From positions 147,256 to 211,255 of the forward strand of contig JAJPIZ010000025.1 in assembly GCA_021324435.1 (NCBI GenBank): 64,000 nucleotides of DNA, written 5' to 3'. Shown one piece after another: positions 57,571-64,000 of this stretch. The stretch's first letter is position 1. Every line of letters begins with the position of its first letter. The notes beneath the pieces are model-generated. The model had not been told where the DNA came from. It did no database searches and was given only the letters and a program-made list of their open reading frames with translations. A program made the position numbers and the translations under genes. Source of the stretch: Anaerolineae bacterium. GTDB lineage: Bacteria > Chloroflexota > Anaerolineae > Anaerolineales > Villigracilaceae.

Positions 57571-58470
57571 TTATTCTCCCTTTGTTGATAGCGGTATCAA
57601 CAAAAGCGGCGTCTTTGTTTTCTGCGCGACAGATGGCGCGACGCTTCGTTCCCAAAACGCGCTCATGCCGGCTTTGCCATGCGTGCTCAAAATGATCATA
57701 TCTGCGTTGGATTGTTCGGCGGTTCTGACAATCATCGGCGCGGGGTCGCCGCGGGCGACTTCGGCCTTGGCTTTGATTCCCTTTTTGCGAAGTTCGTCAA
57801 TGTGCTCTTGTAAATGTTGGCGCGCGTTTTCTTCTCGTATATCAAGAAAGGCTTGAGTCGTCCCGGGCATCAAACTGCTGGCCGCGGCTTGTTCGCCGGT
57901 CAGCGTGGAAAATGTGGGGATGACGCTCAACAAATATAATTCTGCATCGAAAGCCTTCGCCAGCGACTCGGCAAACGGAAGACTGTCGTCGTGGCCTGAG
58001 TCCGGGTCAAGCGGCGCCAGTATTCGGTCCAGTTTGAAGCGGGCATCAACGGGTTTGATCAGTAGAAGGGGAGTCATCCCGCGTGCAACAACTTGTTGGG
58101 CAATGCTTCCAAATAACCTGTCACGAAATCCACTGCGACCATGTGTGCAGGTCACGATCAGATCCGGCTGGAATTCATTGGTGACATGTTCGATGATACT
58201 CTTGGCGACGTCGGCGACCGGCGCGGTGTGTACATGAGTCTGAACTTTGACCGACGAAGGAAAAGCGCGCGCCGCTTCTTTTAGATAAGTCTCGGCTTCT
58301 TCGGGCTGTGTGAGATGGCGCTCTTTGTGGATCTCGGCGGGCGCGCCCTGCTCGATCACATGTAAAAGTGTGACCGGTGACTTGAGTTTCTCTGACAACA
58401 GCGCGGCTGGAGCGAGCGACGCCTCCGAAAGTTTCGAGCCGTCGAGGGGGACAAGAATGTTTTTGAACAT
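57571..58470 (-). CDS. Tandem universal stress protein (two UspA domains)
   Basis: Protein of 299 residues with two Usp domains (about 1-145 and 150-295). The first keeps the ATP-binding GxxGx9GS motif (GRSGFRDRLFGS); in the second the last Gly is replaced (GKAGMSAFWERS), so only one domain may bind ATP. GGAGG six bases before ATG 58470 sets the start just after the mntH stop. Last gene of the MCO-ZIP-MntR-MntH operon, suggesting a role in the metal or oxidative stress response. Confidence 0.9.
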   Translation of the reverse strand: MFKNILVPLDGSKLSEASLAPAALLSEKLKSPVTLLHVIEQGAPAEIHKERHLTQPEEAETYLKEAARAFPSSVKVQTHVHTAPVADVAKSIIEHVTNEFQPDLIVTCTHGRSGFRDRLFGSIAQQVVARGMTPLLLIKPVDARFKLDRILAPLDPDSGHDDSLPFAESLAKAFDAELYLLSVIPTFSTLTGEQAAASSLMPGTTQAFLDIREENARQHLQEHIDELRKKGIKAKAEVARGDPAPMIVRTAEQSNADMIILSTHGKAGMSAFWERSVAPSVAQKTKTPLLLIPLSTKGE

Positions 58471-58472
58471 AG

Positions 58473-59816
58473 TCATCCTCCGAAGAAAATTTGATACAAC
58501 AGGAAAAGGTTGAGGGCCACGATCAATGTCGCTACGATGCTGGCCGCGATGGTGGTGAAACGCCTGTTGACCAGTTCGCCCATAATATCACGTCTGCTTG
58601 TAAACATCACGAGTGGGACGATGGCGAATGGCAGACCAAACGAAAGCACAACCTGACTGATGACCAATGTGCGCGTCGGGTCAAGGCCCGATATGATGAT
58701 GAGCATTGGCGGAATCACGGTGACAAGCCGCCGCACCCAGATTGGAATTTGGCGGTGGAGGAATCCGCCCATGATTACTTGGCCCGCCATTGTTCCCACC
58801 GAGGAGGATGAGAGGCCGGATGCAAGTAAAGAAATAGCAAACACCCAGGAGGAAGCCGAACCCAGCAAAGGAGTCAATGTACGATGCGCTTCCTCAATCG
58901 TGCCAATTTCTGTCAGCCCGTTGTTGAAGAATGTGGAGGCGGCCATGATGAGCATTGCCATGTTGATCAGCCCCGCCAGCCCCATTGCGATAAAAACGTC
59001 AATCAGTTCATAGCGAAACAGTTTGTGTTGTTGTTCGGGATTTTTGGTTACGATCCGATCCTGAGTCAGCGCAGAATGCAGGAAGATCACGTGCGGCATG
59101 ACGGTCGCGCCCAGAATTCCTGTTGCAAGAAGCACGCTTTCAGTCCCGGAAAACTGTGGAACGACTGTGTGGAATAGTACGGTTGGCCAATGCGGACGAT
59201 CGAGAAGGGTTTCAATAATATAACTGACAGCTACCACCCCGACCAGCGAAGTAATCACAGCTTCGAGAGGGCGGAAGCCATATCGCTCCAGAGTGAGAAT
59301 TAGGAATGTGGTGGCAACCGTCAACAAGCCCGCCACCCAAAGTGGAATTCCAAATAGAAGATTGAAACCAAGCGCGGCGCCGAGAAATTCCGCCAGATCG
59401 GTTGCCATGGCGACGATCTCCATGAGCGCCCACATACCGATCACAACGGGTCTCGGAAAATTATTGCGGCATTGTTCCGCGAGATTTAAACCGGAGGCAA
59501 TTCCCAGTTTTGCGGAGAGTGATTGAATCAACATTGCCATCAGGTTGCTTGCGAGAATAACCCATAAAAGTTGATAGCCAAATTTTGCTCCACCTTGTAT
59601 GTTGGTGGCAAAATTACCCGGGTCAATGTATGCGACACACGCGATGAAGGCCGGGCCGAGGAACGGCATTAGCCGCGCCAGCCAGCCTTTTTTGCTCTTG
59701 CCCGAAAGCACGTCATGGGCGGAGCGGACGGTAGGATCTTCTTGCTTGATCGCTGAAGTGTTTGTTGTTTGTTTCATATCTTCCAACTGAGTTCTCACAT
59801 GCTGATTAAGCGGCAT
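58473..59816 (-). CDS. mntH: Nramp-family divalent metal transporter
   Basis: Proton-coupled Mn2+/Fe2+ importer, 447 residues and 11 TM helices. The metal site motifs are DPGN at 65-68 in TM1 and MPH in GATVMPHVIFLHSA in TM6. The N-terminal 40 residues are a polar extension. The ATG at 59816 directly follows the regulator stop; an internal ATG at 59777 with GGAAG in front is an alternative that would shorten this extension. Its position beside a DtxR-type gene fits manganese-controlled expression. Confidence 0.93.
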   Translation of the reverse strand: MPLNQHVRTQLEDMKQTTNTSAIKQEDPTVRSAHDVLSGKSKKGWLARLMPFLGPAFIACVAYIDPGNFATNIQGGAKFGYQLLWVILASNLMAMLIQSLSAKLGIASGLNLAEQCRNNFPRPVVIGMWALMEIVAMATDLAEFLGAALGFNLLFGIPLWVAGLLTVATTFLILTLERYGFRPLEAVITSLVGVVAVSYIIETLLDRPHWPTVLFHTVVPQFSGTESVLLATGILGATVMPHVIFLHSALTQDRIVTKNPEQQHKLFRYELIDVFIAMGLAGLINMAMLIMAASTFFNNGLTEIGTIEEAHRTLTPLLGSASSWVFAISLLASGLSSSSVGTMAGQVIMGGFLHRQIPIWVRRLVTVIPPMLIIISGLDPTRTLVISQVVLSFGLPFAIVPLVMFTSRRDIMGELVNRRFTTIAASIVATLIVALNLFLLYQIFFGG

Positions 59817-60494
59817 CTACGCGACAACTTCAACGTAGACTCGACTCGTCACAGCCGGACCAAGAACGACCGCTTCTTTCCGCCCTCGAACTTGTAACTG
59901 CATAACCTGATCATAACGCGACACTTCAAGCGTTTTTACGTGCGCGCCGATGACCAGCCCCAGACCTTCAAGGTGCTTGAGTAAATCTGTGTCTTGCGCC
60001 TCTACTCTGCAGACAACCGCCTCTTGTTTCGATTCAAGGTTGACCAGAGCAACGCTCTCGTCGTCCGGCATCACCAAATCTTCCGAAGGAATTGGCTCCC
60101 CGTGTGGGTCGCGTTCGGGATTGCCCATCGCGGCGGCAATGCGTTTCTCGAAATCTTCGGAGATCACGTGCTCCAGTTTCTCTGCCTCGTTGTGGACTTC
60201 ATCCCATGAATAGCCGAGTGTTTTGACAAGCCAGGCTTCGAGCAGGCGGTGATGTCGAATCACCTCCAGCGCGGCTCGTTGACCTTCGTTCGTCAACATC
60301 ACACCCTGATGCTTGCGATACTTTAGGAGTGGCGGCTTGGCTGTCGAAAGTTTTTGTACCATGCCTGTGACAGATGCGGGCGCGATCCCGAGTCGTTCCG
60401 CCAGCGCGGTTGTAGTGGCAGGCTCCCCGCTATCGGTCAACTCGTAGATATTTTTCAAATAGTCTTGAATGGAGAAGGTGAGAGTTTGTTCCAT
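59817..60494 (-). CDS. mntR: DtxR/MntR-family metalloregulator
   Basis: Metal-dependent repressor of 225 residues. The winged-helix domain (about 8-75, TTTALAERLGIAPASVTGMV) precedes a dimerisation/metal domain with HHRLLEAWLVKTLG and HNEAEKLEHVISEDFEKRI, which carry the usual His/Glu ligands, then a C-terminal SH3/FeoA-like domain (about 150-225), as in IdeR/DtxR. This three-domain form binds Fe2+ or Mn2+. Its neighbour mntH favours manganese, and the palindrome at 62780 is the likely target. Confidence 0.9.
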   Translation of the reverse strand: MEQTLTFSIQDYLKNIYELTDSGEPATTTALAERLGIAPASVTGMVQKLSTAKPPLLKYRKHQGVMLTNEGQRAALEVIRHHRLLEAWLVKTLGYSWDEVHNEAEKLEHVISEDFEKRIAAAMGNPERDPHGEPIPSEDLVMPDDESVALVNLESKQEAVVCRVEAQDTDLLKHLEGLGLVIGAHVKTLEVSRYDQVMQLQVRGRKEAVVLGPAVTSRVYVEVVA

Positions 60495-60512
60495 ATTCGT
60501 TTCGTCCGATCT

Positions 60513-61700
60513 TTACTTAATCAACAGGCCCGTGACCCATAATAATAACATGCCGGTTAATACGCCGCTGAACACTGTGATGGGAAATGCTTGTTTGGAC
60601 GTGTCCTTTTGAATCAATTTAGCGATTTCATAAATCACCTCAAAGATGGCGCCTGCGCCGACACCGAGGAAAAGGACGGCGAGAAAGGGCGAGGGTGTGT
60701 AACCGCCGATCCACGCGCCGAGAATAGCCGGCGCGCCGCCGATCAGTCCCATCAGCGCGAGCCGTCCGATGCCCGGTTTATCGCGTAATACCGGCGCGAT
60801 GATACCCAGCCCCTCGGTGATGTTCTGGATGATAAAACCTACGACGAGGAAAGTCCCGAACGCGATTTCGCCGACGTTGTATGCCGCGCCGATGGCAAGT
60901 CCCTCGCCGAGGTTGTGCAAGCCAATGCCGACTGCGATCATGAGCGCGATGGCAAGGCGGCGATCCGCTTCGTTTCCAGTCAAATTTGTCTGGCGCTTTG
61001 AAATTGCATCCAGCAACATAAATGTGGATACTGCGCCGATGCCAATCAAGCCAATCCCTTGGAATGCAGTGGGAATCTCAGATGCAACTTCGAATGCTTC
61101 TGCCAGTGTGTCGAGTCCGAGAAAGATCAACAGGCCGGCGGTGGCGGCCATGAGGAAGATCATTGTGCGGCGGCCAAGCTGGCGTAGTGCAGGGAACCAG
61201 AAAATACCGAGAAAGATTGGGATGACTCCGACGTAGAGTCCGATCAGCGTGAAGCTCCAGAACGTTTTGCTGGAAAGTTGCGGTGTTTGAAACGCAACCG
61301 GGATTTCAACATCAAATGGAATGGAGTTACTGGTAAATATCCTGATTGCATAGGCCTCACCATAAGCCCATCCATAATCAAGGTGAATCACGGCTCGACT
61401 TAAACGCGGGATCGTTGCATTCGGCTCGACGCGGAACGGCCACACTGCATTGTTGATGATGACTTGAGATATGGTAATCTCCTGCGGGCCTGTATTGCGG
61501 ACATACAGGTCAATACTTCCATATCGCAGAACATATCGTTCCACATCCAGACCTTCAATCGGCGCGGCCGATTGGAGGTTAAGTCCTCCGCCGGTACGGA
61601 GGAAGATGGCGATGACTCCAGCTAGAATGAGGACTGGGATGAGAAGCAGGATCAAGGTCCTGAAATTGAAGCGAGTTGGTTGCGTCGTGCGTTTAGTCAT
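60513..61700 (-). CDS. ZIP-family metal transporter with extracytoplasmic N-terminal domain
   Basis: Membrane protein of 395 residues. The first TM (about 13-31) leads to a beta-rich domain (about 45-140) without counterpart in standard ZIP proteins; the transporter domain (about 145-395) has about eight helices with the metal-binding HNLGEGLAIGAA and NITEGLGI motifs of TM4 and TM5. Such proteins move Zn, Mn or Fe into the cytosol. The context with MntR/MntH and an oxidase suggests Mn or Fe. The stop is 18 bases before mntR. Confidence 0.85.
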   Translation of the reverse strand: MTKRTTQPTRFNFRTLILLLIPVLILAGVIAIFLRTGGGLNLQSAAPIEGLDVERYVLRYGSIDLYVRNTGPQEITISQVIINNAVWPFRVEPNATIPRLSRAVIHLDYGWAYGEAYAIRIFTSNSIPFDVEIPVAFQTPQLSSKTFWSFTLIGLYVGVIPIFLGIFWFPALRQLGRRTMIFLMAATAGLLIFLGLDTLAEAFEVASEIPTAFQGIGLIGIGAVSTFMLLDAISKRQTNLTGNEADRRLAIALMIAVGIGLHNLGEGLAIGAAYNVGEIAFGTFLVVGFIIQNITEGLGIIAPVLRDKPGIGRLALMGLIGGAPAILGAWIGGYTPSPFLAVLFLGVGAGAIFEVIYEIAKLIQKDTSKQAFPITVFSGVLTGMLLLWVTGLLIK

Positions 61701-61714
61701 GTCTCATCGCGATT

Positions 61715-62746
61715 TCAAGGCAGTACTTCAAACATGCCGGTCCAGCCCAATTCGGCAAATTCAGTGTTGTGCGCGTGGAACATATACATGCCGGGAAATT
61801 TATATTTGAATTCGAGGATGCCGCGTTGAGCCTGTGTTTGCATAATGGTGTCGGTAAATTCTGCTGGCGTCAGACTTGTGCCGGTGGGGTAGTATTGAAA
61901 AAAATTCGCGTGGAGATGGAACGAGTTGAGCAGATCAAATTCCAGGATGTTGACGAGATAGATCCGCACAGTCTCTCCGACTCTGATTTGTATCGGGTTG
62001 TTCTGGAAATGAAAAGGAATGGCGTTTACGGCGTAAAAATCGTTCTCATCATCGAAATCAATATCGAAACCGCTCATCACCATGACGAATTCGTGATCCG
62101 CGGGGGGACGGCCCTCTTTAGGGTCAATAATGAATGCTCCGTATAAACCTTTGGCAATATGCCGCGCCAATGGAAAAGCATGGCAATGATATAGATGCAG
62201 GCCAAACGGCTCTGCGTCGAACTCGTAATAAAAGGTTTCTCCGGGTTGAACCAATCCATCCGGCGCGACGCCATCCATTTCCGCGGGATGAAAGCCGTGA
62301 AAGTGCATGGTGTGCGGATGGTCGGTGCCGTTCGTGAATTTGATGCGAATGCGGTCGCCTTCGGTGCAACGAAGTGTTGGCCCCGGAATCCGCCCGTTAT
62401 ATGTCCAGGCTGGGTATTCGATGCCGGGGACGATCTCAATATTTTTGTTAATGGCAAGAATCTCGAACTCGCGTATGGTTTTTCCGTCCAGCGACGTGGA
62501 TGTTTTGCCGTAATCAAAATCCGTCAGAATTTTTGTGGGGTGGAAGCCGTTCTTTTCATGGTCAACTTCCCCCATTGTGCCAGGAATCGTCTCGCTCCTA
62601 TATCCGCCATGGCTGTGAGTTTTATTGATGTGGACCAGGTGGTCCTGTGGGTCCGCCTTTGTCTGTGTGAGTGCGGTTGCTCCAGCCGCGCCGAACACGG
62701 CCAGCCCGCCAATCTTCATAAAATCGCGCCTTGAGATTGCTTTCAT
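61715..62746 (-). CDS. Two-domain multicopper oxidase, Tat-exported
   Basis: Exported oxidase of 343 residues. The Tat motif SRRDFMKIGG begins the signal peptide. Copper ligands: HTMHFHG, HLYHCHAFPLARH (Cys-His type 1 site in domain 1), SFHLHANFF and MFHAHNTEFAELGW. The usual axial Met after the type 1 His is Leu here (HIAKGLYG). Two-domain oxidases of this type oxidise phenols or metal ions such as Mn2+, Fe2+ or Cu+. The ATG at 62746 has GAGG in front; ATG 62755 lies within the AGGA ribosome binding site. First gene of the metal operon. Confidence 0.88.
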   Translation of the reverse strand: MKAISRRDFMKIGGLAVFGAAGATALTQTKADPQDHLVHINKTHSHGGYRSETIPGTMGEVDHEKNGFHPTKILTDFDYGKTSTSLDGKTIREFEILAINKNIEIVPGIEYPAWTYNGRIPGPTLRCTEGDRIRIKFTNGTDHPHTMHFHGFHPAEMDGVAPDGLVQPGETFYYEFDAEPFGLHLYHCHAFPLARHIAKGLYGAFIIDPKEGRPPADHEFVMVMSGFDIDFDDENDFYAVNAIPFHFQNNPIQIRVGETVRIYLVNILEFDLLNSFHLHANFFQYYPTGTSLTPAEFTDTIMQTQAQRGILEFKYKFPGMYMFHAHNTEFAELGWTGMFEVLP

Positions 62747-62753
62747 ATGCCTC

Positions 62754-62763
62754 ATTCCTAAAT
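62754..62763 (-). promoter_or_regulatory. Second half-site of the metal operator
   Basis: ATTCCTAAAT on the plus strand, matching half of the 62780-62803 palindrome. It overlaps the first ATG and the AGGA ribosome binding region of the multicopper oxidase gene. Confidence 0.45.
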
Positions 62764-62779
62764 GCTGTTCTTCTAAAAT

Positions 62780-62803
62780 ATAATTTAGGTATTCCTAAAT
62801 TAT
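62780..62803 (-). promoter_or_regulatory. DtxR/MntR-type operator palindrome
   Basis: Perfect 10-bp arms ATAATTTAGG and CCTAAATTAT with a TATT centre, the TTTAGGN(4)CCTAAA pattern of DtxR/MntR-family boxes. It overlaps the end of the -10 box and the transcription start of the operon, so metal-loaded regulator would block transcription. Confidence 0.8.
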
Positions 62804-62830
62804 TCTAGCCGAAAAGAAAAGCCGAGTCAA
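62802..62830 (-). promoter_or_regulatory. Promoter of the multicopper oxidase/ZIP/mntRH operon
   Basis: On the minus strand TTGACT (62830-62825) and TAGAAT (62807-62802) are 17 bp apart. The -35 box lies in the loop and arm of the upstream gene's terminator, and the operator begins at the -10. Confidence 0.7.
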
Positions 62831-62842
62831 GGGACTCGGCTT
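62819..62842 (-). terminator. Terminator of the hemolysin-III-type locus
   Basis: Ten-base arms (AAGCCGAGTC 62819-62828 and complement 62833-62842) with a 4-base loop, followed on the minus strand by TTCTTTT. Confidence 0.8.
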
Positions 62843-62861
62843 GTACATTTTGATGGCAATA

Positions 62862-63044
62862 TTATGGTCTTTTTCTGAGCCATCTTCCGCCTGCGACGAG
62901 GGAGATGGTTAGGAACACGACTGCAATCCATGTAAAAGTATCCTGGTTAGCCAAAATGCCGATCAGAAAAAAGACCAATCCTAGTATCAAGAAAACGGGC
63001 GATGTCGAGCGAATACGCGGGGTCGGCTGTGGTCTCATTGACAC
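62862..63044 (-). CDS. Small two-TM protein
   Basis: Protein of 60 residues: basic N-terminus, then two hydrophobic helices (about 17-33 and 36-52) and a terminal basic RWLRKRP. GTG 63044 or ATG 63038 are possible starts; neither has a clear RBS. It lies 5 bases after the hemolysin III-type gene and shares its terminator. No family recognised. Confidence 0.55.
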   Translation of the reverse strand: MSMRPQPTPRIRSTSPVFLILGLVFFLIGILANQDTFTWIAVVFLTISLVAGGRWLRKRP

Positions 63045-63049
63045 TCAGT

Positions 63050-63700
63050 CTATGTGCTGTGTGGAGCAATGTAGACGGCGATGGCAATGAAATGTGCCAG
63101 CGCGCCGAGGATGACGAAGATATGCCAGACCTCATGAAAACCAAATTTGCCGGGGAAAAAGTCAAGCGTTTTTGTGATGTAAACAATGGCCCCAAGGGTG
63201 TAGATCACGCCGCCGATTACAAGCCATGTCAGCGCGCCGACGGGCAAGACTCGCAACATCTCGCCAATGGCGGCAATGCACAGCCAGCCCATCATTACAT
63301 ACACGCCAGCGGAAAGCCAGCGCGGCGCGTTCATCACAAACATCTTAACAACGATTCCGATCACGGCGAGAGACCAGATAATGGCGAGCAGTCCCCATTG
63401 CCAGAAACCGGTAAACATCACCGCGCAGAACGGTGTATACGTGCCCGCGATGAGCAAATAGATCGCGGAGTGATCCAGCTTGCGTAGAATTGCGATTATC
63501 TTCGGTCCCGCCTTGACCATGTGGTATGTCGCGCTTGCCGCAAAGAGCAGGATCAGGCTGATGCCGTAGATGCTCAACGAAACTTCCTTTACAAGACTGT
63601 TCCAGCCGATGACGATCAAAGCGATCAGGCCGATGGCAGCAATGATCGCGGCGAAGAAGTGAGTTAATCCATTGACGGGTTCGCGGAGCTTGTTTAACAT
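63050..63700 (-). CDS. Hemolysin III/TrhA (YqfA) family membrane protein
   Basis: Seven-TM protein of 216 residues in the hemolysin III/PAQR-related family. The N-terminal EPVNGLTHFFAAIIAAIGL with its His, the SATYHMVKAGPKIIAILRKLDHSAIYLLIAGTY-type segment (His and Asp, about 55-90), and C-terminal FGFHEVWHIFVILGALAHF with metal-binding His residues are characteristic. Relatives act in membrane energetics and fatty acid homeostasis rather than as hemolysins. AAAGG before ATG 63700 fixes the start. Confidence 0.9.
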   Translation of the reverse strand: MLNKLREPVNGLTHFFAAIIAAIGLIALIVIGWNSLVKEVSLSIYGISLILLFAASATYHMVKAGPKIIAILRKLDHSAIYLLIAGTYTPFCAVMFTGFWQWGLLAIIWSLAVIGIVVKMFVMNAPRWLSAGVYVMMGWLCIAAIGEMLRVLPVGALTWLVIGGVIYTLGAIVYITKTLDFFPGKFGFHEVWHIFVILGALAHFIAIAVYIAPHST

Positions 63701-63785
63701 TGTATGCCTTTCATATAAAGTTGCTTGATTGTACTTCAAATGTATAGGGAGTATCTACATTCAATGTGGTACTCTCCGCCCAGGC

Positions 63786-63875
63786 GTGTCATTCTGAGCC
63801 GCAAAGCGGCGAAGAATCTCCGTTTTCAGGGGCAAGTCAAGAAGTTTGAGACCCTTCGCTACACTCAAGGCGACA
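63786..63875. repeat. Dispersed repeat in the intergenic region
   Basis: Sequence with TGTCATTCTGAG at one end, GAAGAATCTC inside, GAGACCCTTCGCT and an ACTCAAGGCGACA end; the ends form an imperfect inverted repeat. The pattern resembles a short repeat found widely in environmental bacterial genomes; one copy was seen here. Confidence 0.5.
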
Positions 63876-64000
63876 TAACATTTAGACACCCCCCTTTCAG
63901 CAGGGCGCGAAAACGATCTTCGCTTTCGACTACGTGCTCTTCGCGTTGTCCGTTTTTCGTGACGATCAATTTGCCGTCTTCGAGCGTGATGCGGCCATCC
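63865..64000 (-). CDS. 3' end of an unidentified gene
   Basis: An open minus-strand frame enters from beyond the window (GRITLEDGKLIVTKNGQREE, then ESEDRFRALLKGGCLNVMSP) and stops with TGA at 63867-63865. Only about 44 residues are visible, polar with basic and acidic alternation. The last residues and the stop lie in the repeat at 63786-63875, so the original C-terminus may have ended earlier. Codon content looks protein-like, but no family is recognised. Confidence 0.45.
   Translation of the reverse strand, partial: DGRITLEDGKLIVTKNGQREEHVVESEDRFRALLKGGCLNVMSP

Overview
The window looks like a chromosomal segment of a Chloroflexota bacterium, most likely class Anaerolineae. This is inferred from gene content and style: the end of a complex I operon, an F-type b-delta fusion, a complete A/V-type ATPase operon, large membrane proteins and lipoproteins with Thr-Pro linkers, and a malto-oligosaccharide ABC/GH13 locus with a ROK regulator. 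No prophage, insertion sequence, CRISPR array, rRNA or tRNA was seen, and no gene-free stretch is longer than about 300 bases. It reads as core chromosome with many short dispersed palindromic repeats.

Layout. 1-2693: 3' part of nuoM and all of nuoN (proton-pumping antiporter-like subunits of NADH dehydrogenase). 2704-5124: an F-type membrane-sector operon (AtpZ-like, a, c, b-delta) with a consensus promoter in front and a strong intrinsic terminator directly after b-delta; no alpha, gamma, beta or epsilon genes follow. 5176-14109: a complete nine-gene A/V-type ATPase operon (G/H, C, I, K, F, E, A, B, D) with its own promoter. 14206-17140: F420/NADP-type oxidoreductase, murE, GNAT acetyltransferase. 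17336-20191: rpsO-pnp on the minus strand. 20298-28417: PAS-GGDEF protein, three lipoproteins, a sirtuin and a very large HEAT plus multi-TM protein. 28532-37606: malto-oligosaccharide utilisation locus on the minus strand (ROK regulator, ABC ATPase, binding protein, two permeases, lipoprotein amylase, cytosolic GH13 enzyme). 37618-44752: ferritin/VIT fusion, enolase, PlsC-type acyltransferase, CTP synthase, roadblock protein, two small envelope proteins, Pth. 44817-56885: mfd, DinB-like and YdeI-like proteins, a KimA-like permease, a lipoprotein gene split by an in-frame stop, a GT-C-like membrane protein and uvrB. 57015-63700: secreted protein, then a metal-homeostasis operon on the minus strand (multicopper oxidase, ZIP, MntR-like, MntH, UspA) under a palindromic DtxR-type operator, then a small membrane protein and a hemolysin III/TrhA-type protein. 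63865-64000: the 3' end of an unidentified gene.

Points that stand out: (i) an F-type membrane sector without its catalytic head beside a complete A/V-ATPase; (ii) a 37-bp palindromic element present within the coding frames of both murE and mfd, in different reading frames, with a diverged relative in the pyrG leader; (iii) a likely autoregulated manganese/iron operon headed by a two-domain multicopper oxidase; (iv) several promoters placed so close to start codons that leaderless mRNAs are expected; (v) two places where the terminator of one gene overlaps the promoter of the next. All functional calls come from reading protein motifs by eye; no database search was run.
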